A DNA stretch of 35,632 nucleotides from Methyloversatilis sp. (GCF_030696805.1 NZ_JAUYRO010000043.1:1-35632), one strand, 5' to 3'; positions 1 to 7,156 are shown, counted from the stretch's first letter. Numbers and translations are program-made. Notes: generated by a model not told the origin, from the sequence alone.

Positions 1-384
1 CTGCTGCGCCCGGTGCCGGATGAGCGGGTGGTGGCCTGGGTTCGGGCGCAGCGGCAGTCGTCCCTATTTACAACGGTGATCACCCGGGGCGAGATGCTCT
101 TCGGTGTTTGCCTGTTGCCGGAAGGCCGACGTCGGCAGGAGTTGCTGCGTGAGGTGATCGCCGTGTTTTCTGATGATATGGCTGAGCGCGTGTTGGACTT
201 TGGTAGTGAAGCTGCCGACGCATACGCCGAAATCGCGGCGACCAGGCGTTCTCAAGGCCGACCTGTTAGCCAGTCAGACGCGATGATTGCGGGTATCGCG
301 CGCTCTCGCGGAGCAGATCTCGCCACGCGCAATGTCAGGGATTTCGAGAGCTGCGGCGTCACGTTGATCAATCCTTGGCAGTGA
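1..384 (+). CDS. PIN-domain ribonuclease toxin (FitB/VapC-like), 5' end missing
   Basis: The frame is open from the first base, and its first codons read LLRPVPDERVVAWV, which matches the segment just after the usual N-terminal LDTNV motif of FitB/VapC toxins. The gene therefore starts outside the window; a GTG at 13 would be internal. Later blocks include TRGEMLFGV (the conserved acidic residue of helix 2-3) and DAMIAGIARSRGADLATRNVRDFE, the typical PIN C-terminal signature with active-site Asp residues. PIN toxins cut RNA, often initiator tRNA, and are neutralised by an antitoxin encoded just upstream, which would lie off the left edge. No antitoxin follows on the right. The family call is firm; the cognate antitoxin and the target cannot be seen. 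Confidence 0.88.
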   Translation: MLRPVPDERVVAWVRAQRQSSLFTTVITRGEMLFGVCLLPEGRRRQELLREVIAVFSDDMAERVLDFGSEAADAYAEIAATRRSQGRPVSQSDAMIAGIARSRGADLATRNVRDFESCGVTLINPWQ

Positions 385-566
385 TCAGCCGGTCGCAAGT
401 CGAGCAGCTTCTGGTTGAAGTCAAGGCCTTGCGCCTTGCTGGATTCGAGCACGCGGACACGCACGAAGGTCGCGCTGCGACTCATCCGATGGTGTCCAGA
501 CAAGGGCGCATTGCGTTGCTCAACTTCGCTTGTCGTCAGCCGGGATGGTCGATGACCAGCTTGCGT

Positions 567-605
567 ATCGCGGCGAGGCCGCCGCTCCCACAGGGCCGCT
601 CCCAC
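567..605. repeat. REP-like GTGGGAGCGGC repeat arm
   Basis: Bases 567-592 read, on the complementary strand, as TGTGGGAGCGGCGGCCTCGC followed by CGCGAT. The same sequence recurs nearly exactly at 6960-6986 and, inverted, at 7017-7043. A second short copy of CCGCTCCCAC follows at 596-605. GTGG/GTAG-headed imperfect palindromes of this type are known as REP elements in Pseudomonas and related bacteria, where REP-associated tyrosine transposases (RAYT) mobilise them. No RAYT gene is present in this window. Confidence 0.7.
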
Positions 606-715
606 GGTCGTTGGCTGGTGCCTTGCGTTGGGCGCGCGCGCCTTCGATCTGAACGTGGCAACGGTGCCTCGACCCCGATCCCGCGGGCCGCGCGCGTTGT
701 GCCGCGAGTGATCGA

Positions 716-732
716 TGTATATCCTGTATACA
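716..732. promoter_or_regulatory. Palindrome TGTATA-N5-TATACA, likely VapB operator
   Basis: The 6-bp arms are perfect (716-721 and 727-732) with a 5-bp spacer, and the site sits 25 bases before the vapB start. VapBC and related AbrB-type systems repress their own transcription by binding such AT-rich inverted repeats. The assignment rests on position and symmetry only. Confidence 0.6.
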
Positions 733-756
733 CATCACTGAGTACAGAGGCCCACC

Positions 757-1017
757 ATGCGAACCCGTATCTTCAAAAGTGGCAACTCGCTCGCCGTGCG
801 CATTCCGAAGGAACTGGCCATCGCCGGGGTGTCGGAAGAGGTCGAGATCGAGCGGGTGGGCAACACCCTGGTGCTGAGGCCCGCACAAAGACCGTCGCTG
901 GCCGATCTGCCTGAGATATTCGCGTCCTTTCCGAAGAGCTTCATGGCCGAAGGGCGCGAGTTTCATGAGCAGCGCGAGCGCGAATGGGACCTTGCCGAGC
1001 CTTCTGCAAAGGACTGA
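757..1017 (+). CDS. vapB: VapB-type antitoxin (AbrB/MazE fold)
   Basis: This 86-residue protein has the SpoVT/AbrB swapped-hairpin pattern at its N-terminus (RIFKSGNSLAVRIPKEL, then VEIERVGNTLVLRP), which binds DNA as a dimer. An acidic and charged tail (about residues 46-86) would wrap around the toxin active site. The ATG at 757 has an AGAGG ribosome-binding site 6 bases upstream. The toxin gene begins 3 bases after the stop codon, the normal antitoxin-first arrangement. The palindrome at 716-732 is the probable operator. Free VapB neutralises VapC, and the complex tightens repression. Confidence 0.9.
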   Translation: MRTRIFKSGNSLAVRIPKELAIAGVSEEVEIERVGNTLVLRPAQRPSLADLPEIFASFPKSFMAEGREFHEQREREWDLAEPSAKD

Positions 1018-1020
1018 GCT

Positions 1021-1440
1021 TTGGTCTGGATGCTCGATACGAATATCTGCATCTACCTGATGGCGCGACAACCGCCGCAGGTGGTGGCCCGATTCCAGCA
1101 GGCGAGAGCGGGCGACATTGCGATTTCGGTGGTCACCTACGCGGAGTTGTGGCACGGCGTCGAGCGCTGTCAGGGCGCTGACCGTGAACAGGCCGCGGCG
1201 GGGTTGCGACGCTTCACGCAGCGCGTGCCTGTGCTCGCTTTCGACGAGGCAGCCGCAGAGCGTTACGGCGCACTCGCTGCCGCGGTGCGCGACCGCCGCC
1301 GCGATGCGCTCGACCGGATGATTGCCGCCCATGCGGTGAGCGTCGATGCTGTCCTGGTCACGAACAATGAAGCGGATTTCGCCGATTACCCCGGGCTGGT
1401 GGTGGAGAACTGGACGCGCGCCCCTGCTGCGCCCGCTTGA
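1021..1440 (+). CDS. vapC: VapC-type PIN-domain toxin, TTG start
   Basis: This 139-residue PIN nuclease has MLDTNICIYLM near the N-terminus (Asp6), Glu42 in the AELWHG block, Asp98 in DALDRMIAAHA and Asp119 in NEADF: the four acidic residues that hold the metal ion. VapC enzymes cleave tRNA or rRNA loops. A TTG start at 1021 is preferred over the ATG at 1030 because AAAGGA (1008-1013, inside the end of vapB) lies 7 bases before the TTG but 16 before the ATG. The genes are separated by 3 bases, so translation is probably coupled, and the weak start codon would keep toxin below antitoxin. Confidence 0.92.
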   Translation: MVWMLDTNICIYLMARQPPQVVARFQQARAGDIAISVVTYAELWHGVERCQGADREQAAAGLRRFTQRVPVLAFDEAAAERYGALAAAVRDRRRDALDRMIAAHAVSVDAVLVTNNEADFADYPGLVVENWTRAPAAPA

Positions 1441-1465
1441 GCGCCGGCGGCTGCCTGGCGCTTTC

Positions 1466-1479
1466 GCATATATATATGC
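1466..1479. promoter_or_regulatory. AT-rich 14-bp perfect palindrome between vapC and the methyltransferase gene
   Basis: GCATATATATATGC is fully self-complementary and stands out in a GC-rich gap. It lies 27 bases before the methyltransferase start. It could be a promoter region or an operator; no partner protein can be named. Confidence 0.3.
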
Positions 1480-1506
1480 AATGAAGATTCATCCGGTGAC
1501 CGAAAC

Positions 1507-2646
1507 TTGACTGATTCACGACTTGTATTTACCGAAGGCGACGCAGAGAAGAGCCTGCGCTGGCAATCCGAAGCCGGCCTGCCGCCGCCGAAGCGCGTGG
1601 TGGTGGCCGACGACACCTTGAGCGCCGACAGCGCCTTCCGCCTCGCGAGCGAGGGTACGGCGCTGTTGTGGCGCAGCGACTTCCAGAACGCGCGGCAACT
1701 GCTGCAGGCGCTGGTGCGGCGGGTGGACCGCAAGCCGCGCAAGCCGGCGGCCACGATGCGTGACGCGTTCAACCAGCACCGGCTGGCACAGTCGCAGCGC
1801 GCCCGCACGCTGGGCATGCTGCTGATTCCGTTCGACGCCGGCCACGTCATCCCGCTGCGCCGCGCACCCGATGTGGTCGAGGCCTGCACACAGGCGCACG
1901 GCGAGGCGCGCGACGGCTATGTGTGTTCGCTGCGCGAGTTGTTGGGCGTGATCAGCGCCTACGAGTGGCGGCGCAACGGCGTCGAGGTGCCGGCGCTCGA
2001 AGCGCGCATCCATCCGCACTACGGCGTGTTTTCGCCGGTGCGCGGCGAATATGTCGATCTGGTGGCGAAGGCGCCGCTGCCGGCGGTGCTGAAGAAGGCG
2101 TCGCGTGCCTTCGACATCGGCACCGGTACCGGCGTGCTGGCAGCGCTACTCGCGAAGCGCGGCGTGGCGAAGGTGGTTGCGACCGATCAGGACGAACGCG
2201 CGCTGGCCTGCGCACGCGACAACGTCACCCGCCTCGGGCTGGGCGCGCAGATCGACGTGCGGGCGGCCGACCTTTTCCCGGATGGCCGCGCACCGCTCAT
2301 CGTGTGCAATCCGCCCTGGCTGCCGGCGCGCCCGGCTTCGCCGCTTGAACACGCGGTGTACGACCCGGACAGCCGCATGCTGCGCGGCTTTCTGTCGGGG
2401 CTGGCGGAACATCTCGGGCCGGACGGCGAGGGCTGGCTCATCCTGTCGGACTTTGCCGAACACCTGGGCCTGCGCACCGCCGACGAGCTGCAGGGCTGGA
2501 TCGATGACGCGGGTCTGGAGGTGCTCGGCCATCTCGACGCCCGCCCGCGCCACCCCAAGGCGAGTGACGAGTCCGACCCGCTGCACGAGGCGCGCTCGCA
2601 GGAAGTGACCCGCCTGTGGCGGCTCGGCGCGAAAGAGGGGGGCTGA
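1507..2646 (+). CDS. Class I SAM-dependent methyltransferase (HemK/RsmC-like small domain)
   Basis: The C-terminal half is a Rossmann methyltransferase: FDIGTGTGVLAALL (about residue 202 on) is the SAM-binding loop and NPPW (268-271) is the signature for methylation of a planar nitrogen, as in HemK/PrmC (glutamine N5) and RsmC/RlmG (guanine N2). The N-terminal 180 residues resemble the substrate-recognition parts of such enzymes but carry no motif I can name. The protein has 379 residues if it begins at the TTG at 1507; no strong ribosome-binding site marks this start, and the frame is open further upstream, so the N-terminus is uncertain. The gene stands alone between the toxin-antitoxin pair and a repeat. 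The substrate is unknown. Confidence 0.85.
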   Translation: MTDSRLVFTEGDAEKSLRWQSEAGLPPPKRVVVADDTLSADSAFRLASEGTALLWRSDFQNARQLLQALVRRVDRKPRKPAATMRDAFNQHRLAQSQRARTLGMLLIPFDAGHVIPLRRAPDVVEACTQAHGEARDGYVCSLRELLGVISAYEWRRNGVEVPALEARIHPHYGVFSPVRGEYVDLVAKAPLPAVLKKASRAFDIGTGTGVLAALLAKRGVAKVVATDQDERALACARDNVTRLGLGAQIDVRAADLFPDGRAPLIVCNPPWLPARPASPLEHAVYDPDSRMLRGFLSGLAEHLGPDGEGWLILSDFAEHLGLRTADELQGWIDDAGLEVLGHLDARPRHPKASDESDPLHEARSQEVTRLWRLGAKEGG

Positions 2647-2670
2647 CGCCACCTCAGCCGCCAGGGTTTT

Positions 2671-2831
2671 CGTAGGAGCCATCCACGGCCGGCCCTGCAT
2701 GGCCGGCCGGCTTTGCGGGCGGCGAGCGGTGCTCGCCGAAACCCCCGCGCCGCCCCTGCAGGCGATCCGTACTCCGAATACGCGGCTGGGCACGATCAAC
2801 GTGTGCATCGCGGGCAGGGCCTGCTCCTACG
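2671..2831. repeat. Inverted GTAGGAGC arms enclosing a GC-rich spacer
   Basis: GTAGGAGC (2672-2679) is matched by its complement GCTCCTAC (2823-2830), with about 140 bases between them. The spacer contains a further small inverted motif, GGCCGGCC...GGCCGGCC (2688-2710). The arms share their head with the perfect repeat at 13009-13097, so this looks like a diverged REP-pair or related miniature element downstream of the methyltransferase gene. Confidence 0.5.
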
Positions 2832-2879
2832 ATAAACATCGCCGGGGGTCGAGCGATCGCGAGTTTGAACTCGTAACGG

Positions 2880-3086
2880 TCAGCTCGTTGCCCACAGCAC
2901 GAGGCTGATCAGCAGGACATTGACCAGGATGGCGGCGAACAGGCCGCCGAGCAGGAAGTGCTGCGGGCCGAGTCCTTCGGTGGTGCGGTTGATCATGCGC
3001 GTGCGACCGATGCCGGTGAAGGTCAGCAGGATGATCTTGAGCGCGCGCAGGCTGCCGCGCAGCAGCGGGATGTGAGTGTCTGACAC
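2880..3086 (-). CDS. Small single-pass membrane protein, unknown function
   Basis: Reading leftward from a GTG at 3086, 68 codons encode a basic N-terminal half (GSLRALKIILLTFTGIGRTRM) and a strongly hydrophobic C-terminal helix, FLLGGLFAAILVNVLLISLV (about residues 44-63). The third codon positions are GC-rich like those of neighbouring genes. The frame continues upstream, but there it overlaps the divergent membrane-protein gene at 3158, so the GTG is the sensible start. No clear ribosome-binding site is visible. No family is recognised. It is divergent from the DUF2157 gene with a 71-base gap. Confidence 0.5.
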   Translation of the reverse strand: MSDTHIPLLRGSLRALKIILLTFTGIGRTRMINRTTEGLGPQHFLLGGLFAAILVNVLLISLVLWATS

Positions 3087-3157
3087 GGCGGCATTGTGCC
3101 GCAGCGGTGGCTCTGCCGGGCGTGGCATGATGCGGTGATGACGCCCCGGACCCCGGC

Positions 3158-4249
3158 ATGGAACCCGTGAATCCTCCCGATGCGCGCTCGCGCACCGATG
3201 CCCAGCAGCGCGCCGACGATATCCGGGCGTTCCGTCGCGAACTGGCCCGGCTCGACGACGAAGCCGTGCTGCCGCTCGATGCGGCGCAGCGTTCGGCGCT
3301 GCAACGCCACCACGACGCGCTGCTCGGGCAGATGGCGCGCCGGCACGATGTCGACACCAGCGCGCAGGCGCAGCAGATTTCGCTTGGCCTGCGCATCGCC
3401 TCCTTTCTCGGCGCGCTGGCACTGGGCGCCAGCGTGTATTTCCTGTTCCGCCAGTACTGGCCGCTGTTCTCCGAAGCGATGCAGGTGACGGTGCTGATGA
3501 CGGCTTCGCTGGCCAGCCTCGGCGTGACCGTATGGCTGCAGGCGCGCGACGCATCGGGCTATTTCGCCAAGCTCGCGGCGCTGGTGGCCTTTGTCTGCTT
3601 CGTGCTCAACCTCAGCCTGCTGGGCTCGAGCTTCAACATCACGCCGTCCGACAAGGCACTGCTCCCCTGGGCGGCGTTTGCACTGCTGCTGGCCTACACC
3701 TGCGAGCTGCGGCTGATGCTGGTGGCGGGCCTGATCTGCCTGGCCGGCTTCATCGCCGCTCGCGTCGGCGCGTGGAGCGGGCTGTACTGGCTGTCGGTCG
3801 GCGAACGGCCGGAGCATTTCTTTCCGGCCGCGCTGGCGATGCTGTGCCTGCCGCAGTTCGTCAGCCAGCGTGCGTGGTCGGGCTTTGCGGCCACCTGGCG
3901 GCTGACCGGCACGCTCATGCTGTTCCTGCCGATGCTGGTGCTGGCCAACTGGGGCCGCGCGAGCTACCTGCCACTTGACGGTGGTGCGGTCGAGGGGTTT
4001 TACCAGGTCGCAGGCTTCGTCGCCGGCGCCGCACTGGCCTGGCTGGGCGTGCGTCGTGGCTGGCCGGAAGTGACGCACACCGCCGTCGTGTTCTTCGTCA
4101 TCTTCCTGTACACCAAGCTGTTCGACTGGTGGTGGGCGGTGATGCCCAGATTCCTGTTCTTCCTCGTGCTCGGGCTGGTCGCGCTGCTCGTCATCTTCGT
4201 GCTGAAGCGGCTGCGCGCGGCGATGCTGCGCTCGGAGTCGGCGCAATGA
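3158..4249 (+). CDS. DUF2157-like polytopic membrane protein
   Basis: The 363-residue protein has a charged cytoplasmic N-terminus of about 75 residues (AFRRELARLDDEAVLPLDAAQ), which matches the short soluble domain in front of DUF2157 membrane regions, followed by about ten hydrophobic segments up to residue 350. The last bases overlap the next gene in an ATGA junction, so the two are translationally coupled. DUF2157 proteins have no proven function; they often sit with a GDYxxLxY/DUF4401 or DUF4824-type partner, as here. The family assignment rests on topology and gene pairing. Confidence 0.7.
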   Translation: MEPVNPPDARSRTDAQQRADDIRAFRRELARLDDEAVLPLDAAQRSALQRHHDALLGQMARRHDVDTSAQAQQISLGLRIASFLGALALGASVYFLFRQYWPLFSEAMQVTVLMTASLASLGVTVWLQARDASGYFAKLAALVAFVCFVLNLSLLGSSFNITPSDKALLPWAAFALLLAYTCELRLMLVAGLICLAGFIAARVGAWSGLYWLSVGERPEHFFPAALAMLCLPQFVSQRAWSGFAATWRLTGTLMLFLPMLVLANWGRASYLPLDGGAVEGFYQVAGFVAGAALAWLGVRRGWPEVTHTAVVFFVIFLYTKLFDWWWAVMPRFLFFLVLGLVALLVIFVLKRLRAAMLRSESAQ

Positions 4250-5091
4250 CACGATCACAGCGAGTGTTGCTCGTCGCCGGCACCGCGCTGATCGTTGCGG
4301 TGAATGTGCTGGTGCTGGCCGGCGTGGCGTGGAATCGCTCGGGTGAGCCGGGCAGCGGGCTCACGCTGACGCACCGCGAAGCGCAGCTGCCGTACGACTT
4401 CGGCTACTACAGAGAGCGAGGCGGCGAGCGCAGCAGCGTGGCGGTGACGCTGGCCTGGCGCGTACCGGCCACCCGGCACGAGGCGGATGCGGGTTACGCC
4501 TTCAATTACAGTCGGGGCGCCGGCTGGCTCGATGCCGCGCGGTTGCGCGCACTGGGTTTCGACCTGTCCGGTGACGAACGCACGCATCGTGCGTCGCGCG
4601 AAGTTTTGCTCGTGCTTGAACTCGCTGGCGACGCCTGGCAGGCCACGATCGAACAGGCGCGGCGTGAGCACGACGCGCTGGTGGCACGCGGCACCACGAA
4701 CAAGGCGGAAGAGAACGCAGTGCTGTCGGCGCAGCAGGCGCTGCGGTATGAAATCGACAAAGCGTCGCGGCTGTTCGCCATCGATGCCGGGCTCGACGCC
4801 GCGGCGCTGCGCGCGCGTTACCCCGACCGCGCGCGCTATGCCATCGTCGCCGCCACCGTGAGGCCGTTGGCCACGCGCGAGAAAGAGCAGCTGATCTTCA
4901 GTGGCCAGATCGAGGAGGTGTCGGTCAGTTCGATCACCGTGCCGCATGCCCTGCGCATCGCCATGGCGGAGGTCGACCGCAACGAGGTCGATACCGGCCG
5001 TGCCACCTTCGAACTTGACGTGGCCTGGGGCCGGCGTTACGAACCGTGGGTCGCTGCGGTGCGCGTCGCCGCCGGCGGGGCACGCCCGTGA
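4246..5091 (+). CDS. DUF4824-like membrane-anchored protein
   Basis: The 281-residue protein has one N-terminal hydrophobic segment (residues 7-28, VLLVAGTALIVAVNVLVLAG) serving as an anchor or uncleaved signal, then a large soluble domain presumably in the periplasm. The ATG at 4246 overlaps the stop of the DUF2157 gene by 4 bases, and its own stop overlaps the following GTG, so three genes form one coupled unit. The sequence resembles the DUF4824 proteins found beside DUF2157 genes. No enzymatic motif is visible. Confidence 0.65.
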   Translation: MTRSQRVLLVAGTALIVAVNVLVLAGVAWNRSGEPGSGLTLTHREAQLPYDFGYYRERGGERSSVAVTLAWRVPATRHEADAGYAFNYSRGAGWLDAARLRALGFDLSGDERTHRASREVLLVLELAGDAWQATIEQARREHDALVARGTTNKAEENAVLSAQQALRYEIDKASRLFAIDAGLDAAALRARYPDRARYAIVAATVRPLATREKEQLIFSGQIEEVSVSSITVPHALRIAMAEVDRNEVDTGRATFELDVAWGRRYEPWVAAVRVAAGGARP

Positions 5092-5318
5092 AGCAGCCGA
5101 TCACCGGCTTCCAGCTCGATGAAGAAGGTCACTGGGTGGCGCGGCTGGCCTGCGGCCACCGCCAGCACGTGCGCCATCAACCGCCATTTACCCATCGCCC
5201 GTGGGTGACCACCGAAGCCGGACGCGCCCGCAAGATCGGGGTCGAACTCGACTGCCCGCGCTGCGATGCCTTCGAATGGCCGGACCACATCGTCGCGCAG
5301 GCCGGGCGCCCCGACTGA
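5088..5318 (+). CDS. DUF3565 domain protein
   Basis: The protein has 76 residues beginning at a GTG that overlaps the preceding stop codon (GTGA). It contains the family pattern: PITGFQLDEEGHWVARLACGH near the start, then HVRHQPPF and WVTTEAGR, then a CPRC pair. The conserved Cys/His residues (CGH, HVRH, CPRC) suggest a metal-binding fold. DUF3565 proteins are small, soluble and widespread in proteobacteria; some are annotated as pressure-regulated proteins. Function is unknown. Confidence 0.85.
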   Translation: MKQPITGFQLDEEGHWVARLACGHRQHVRHQPPFTHRPWVTTEAGRARKIGVELDCPRCDAFEWPDHIVAQAGRPD

Positions 5319-5357
5319 AGCGGTGCTATCTTCCGCCTCCGTATTCAGGGAGATGAC

Positions 5358-5996
5358 ATGCGCAACGCGGGCCGCATCAGGACGTGGAAGGATGACAAGG
5401 GCTTCGGCTTCATCGTGCCGGACGACGGCGGCGACGAGCTGTTCGCCGACATCAGCGAAGTGAATGCCGAAGGGCGCCGGCCCTCTGCGGGCGACCGCGT
5501 CAGCTTTGCCGTCGGTACCGACCGCACAGGGCGGCGCTGTGCCAAGGAGGTGCTGCTCGACGGCGTGCCGCTGAAGACCGCGCGCCCCCGCGCTCGGGCC
5601 AGCGGTGACGATCATCCGGCGCAGTGGGGCGGCGCCACGCTGTTCGTCATTCCGGCCTTTCTCGTGGTCATGCTGGTCGCGGCCTGGCTGTGGCAGGTGC
5701 CGGCGGGCTGGTTCCTGCTCTATCTCGGCTTGAGCGTCGTCACCTTCGGGCTGTATGCGGTGGACAAGGCGCAGGCGGCGAACGACGGCATGCGCGTGCC
5801 CGAAGCGCGGCTGCATCTGCTGGCGCTGGTCGGCGGCTGGCCCGGCGGCTTGCTGGCGCAACAGTTCCTGCGCCACAAGTCGGTGAAGACCTCGTTCCGG
5901 CGAGGTTTCTGGGTCACGGTGGCGCTGAACGTGCTCATCTTCCTGTTCGTCACCAGCCCGCTCGGCCGGCCACTGGTCGCGCACTGGCTGGGGTGA
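5358..5996 (+). CDS. Cold-shock domain fused to DUF1294 membrane domain
   Basis: Residues 1-70 form an OB-fold cold-shock domain: GRIRTWKDDKGFGFIVPDDG contains the GFGFI RNP1-type nucleic-acid-binding motif, and LFADISEV replaces the usual VFVHFS RNP2. Residues 95-210 are a DUF1294 membrane domain with about four hydrophobic segments and the typical AVDKAQA, GGWPGGLLAQQFLRHKS and FRRGFW blocks. The 212-residue fusion is a known architecture in proteobacteria, suspected to tie RNA or ssDNA binding to the membrane. The ATG at 5358 has AGGGAG 7-8 bases upstream. It may share transcription with the three genes before it (39-base gap). Confidence 0.9.
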   Translation: MRNAGRIRTWKDDKGFGFIVPDDGGDELFADISEVNAEGRRPSAGDRVSFAVGTDRTGRRCAKEVLLDGVPLKTARPRARASGDDHPAQWGGATLFVIPAFLVVMLVAAWLWQVPAGWFLLYLGLSVVTFGLYAVDKAQAANDGMRVPEARLHLLALVGGWPGGLLAQQFLRHKSVKTSFRRGFWVTVALNVLIFLFVTSPLGRPLVAHWLG

Positions 5997-6037
5997 GGAC
6001 CGCGGGCAGCGAGCCGCGGGGCGGCCTTCGCCAGCCG

Positions 6038-6137
6038 CTGCGGGAGCGGCCGCCGCGCCGCGATACGCACGCTGCACAACGACATCGCGGCGCTGATCGC
6101 GGCGGGGACGCCGCTCCCACAGGGGCCGCTCCCGCAG
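6038..6137. repeat. REP-like inverted pair, CTGCGGGAGCGG arms
   Basis: CTGCGGGAGCGG (6038-6049) is answered by its exact complement CCGCTCCCGCAG (6126-6137). Inside, GCCGCCGCGCCGCGAT (6048-6063) and ATCGCGGCGGGGACGCC (6094-6112 region) form a second, imperfect set of arms. It belongs to the same GTGGGAGCGGC family as 567-605 and 6931-7066. RNA from it could fold into a long hairpin. Confidence 0.65.
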
Positions 6138-6221
6138 CCCCAGCGTTGATCCCGGTTGCGCCCGCGAACGCGCCCTTGAAATGCGCCGGCGGATGATCCC
6201 GCTCAAGGTGCGTGCCCCGGA

Positions 6222-6304
6222 CTTTGACCAGGATGGGCGCACCGGAATTTCAGGTAGGTTGGGGTGAGCGCAGCGATGCCCAACACCCCGCCTTTGACCA
6301 GGAT
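6222..6304. repeat. GTAGGTTGGGG repeat flanked by a 13-bp direct repeat
   Basis: The core at 6254-6284 begins GTAGGTTGGGGTGAGCGCAG and ends in CCCAACA; TTGGG and CCCAA pair across it. Similar sequences are scattered in many proteobacterial genomes. CTTTGACCAGGAT occurs immediately on both sides (6222-6234 and 6292-6304), 70 bases apart, which looks like a target-site duplication left by insertion of the element, or a recombination scar. Confidence 0.5.
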
Positions 6305-6333
6305 CGCAGTATTGCCAATACGGGAGTCCGGAC

Positions 6334-6912
6334 ATGGGCCGCATCGTCGTCATCCAGGGGCACCCCGAAACGAGACCGGGGCTGCTGCGCGCACTCGCCG
6401 ACAGTTACATTGAAGGTGCCCGCGAGGCCGGACACGAAGTCGAAACGATCGACGTGACCCGGCTGCAGTTTCCGCTGCTGCGCGACAAGGCAGCCTGGTC
6501 TGTCGCGGCCGATGGCGATGTCGCGCGGGCGCAGGCGGCAGTGGCTGCGGCGCAGCACGTGGCGGTGTTCTTCCCGCTGTGGCTGGGTACGCTGCCGGCG
6601 CTGCTCAAGGCCTTTTTCGAGCAGCTCTTCCGACCGGGTTTCGCGATTGGCGAAGGCACCGGGCTGAGTCCGTTCAAGCCGCTGCTGAAGGGCCGTTCGG
6701 CCAGGCTTGTCGTGACCATGGGCATGCCGGCATTGATGTTCCGCTGGATCTATCTTGCGCATGGCGTGAAAAGCTTCGAACGCAACGCACTGAATTTCGT
6801 CGGCATCCGGCCGGTGCGTACGACGCTCGTCGGCAGCGTAGACAGCATGAACGACGCCGCACGCGCCCGCTGGCATGCGCAGATGCGCGGCCTGGGTCGC
6901 GCCGCTCGTTGA
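6334..6912 (+). CDS. NAD(P)H-dependent oxidoreductase, flavodoxin fold (KefF/NQO1-like)
   Basis: The 192-residue protein begins GRIVVIQGHPETRPGLLRAL, the FMN/FAD phosphate-binding start of flavodoxin_2 quinone reductases, and has the conserved flavin-contact block VFFPLWLGTLPALLKAFFEQLFRPGFA (about residues 75-100). Later it contains LVVTMGMPALMFRWIY and GIRPVR, also typical. These enzymes reduce quinones by two electrons with NAD(P)H, or modulate KefC efflux when encoded beside it; no kef gene is near. It is a single-gene unit between two repeat regions. The exact substrate is not evident. Confidence 0.85.
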   Translation: MGRIVVIQGHPETRPGLLRALADSYIEGAREAGHEVETIDVTRLQFPLLRDKAAWSVAADGDVARAQAAVAAAQHVAVFFPLWLGTLPALLKAFFEQLFRPGFAIGEGTGLSPFKPLLKGRSARLVVTMGMPALMFRWIYLAHGVKSFERNALNFVGIRPVRTTLVGSVDSMNDAARARWHAQMRGLGRAAR

Positions 6913-6930
6913 AGGGGGCCGCGCTGTAGG

Positions 6931-7066
6931 AGCAGCGGCTTATGGGAGCAGCGACGCGCTGTGGGAGCGGCGGCCTCGCCGCGATCTGCGCGTTGATCAT
7001 CGATCATCGCTGCACTGATCGCGGCGAGGCCGCCACTCCCACAAGGGCACTCCCACAGCCGCTGCT
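6931..7066. repeat. Nested REP-like inverted repeat (GTGGGAGCGGCGGCC arms)
   Basis: The 27-base arm at 6960-6986 is repeated in inverse at 7017-7043 with one mismatch. An outer 10-bp pair, AGCAGCGGCT (6931-6940) and AGCCGCTGCT (7057-7066), encloses it. Further partial heads GTAGGAGCAGC (6926-6936) and CACTCCCACAG (7048-7058) show that several copies are stacked. The element lies between the 3' ends of two convergent genes, a usual place for REP pairs, where it could block read-through or protect mRNA ends. Confidence 0.75.
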
Positions 7067-7156
7067 GCACCGAGACGCTCTTCGAGCCCTTCACTGCCCG
7101 ACACAGAAAGCGTGCGTAGAGGCTTCGCCGGAAGTCCCGGCTGGCGGGGGGCTGCG

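Larger units (their letters stand above)
385..756. other. Gene-poor gap with one REP-like repeat arm and the vapBC promoter region
   Basis: No convincing gene lies in these 372 bases. Open frames on both strands match no family I recognise, and part of their length comes from the repeat at 567-605. The right-hand end holds the palindrome at 716-732 and the AGAGG ribosome-binding site (746-750) of the antitoxin gene. The gap separates two independent PIN toxin loci. Confidence 0.6.
5997..6333. other. Gene-free gap made of two different repeat elements
   Basis: No gene is apparent in these 337 bases. The left part is a REP-like inverted pair (6038-6137). The right part is a GTAGGTTGGGG-type repeat (6254-6284) bracketed by a 13-bp direct repeat (6222-6234 and 6292-6304). 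The remaining bases show nothing I can assign. Confidence 0.6.

Noticed and set aside
375-914. Open frames of 117-179 codons on both strands between the first toxin gene and vapB
   Set aside because: They match no family, overlap the REP-like repeat and run into vapB in another frame; their composition looks like shadow coding.
3023-4258. Long 411-codon minus-strand frame opposite the DUF2157 gene
   Set aside because: Rich in Gln, Arg and His with no hydrophobic or domain pattern; it is the antisense shadow of a GC-rich membrane-protein gene.
6223-6304. TTGACCAGGATCG as an FNR/Anr box (TTGAT-N4-ATCAA)
   Set aside because: Only half of the palindrome is preserved, and the sequence is better explained as the direct repeat flanking a repeat element.
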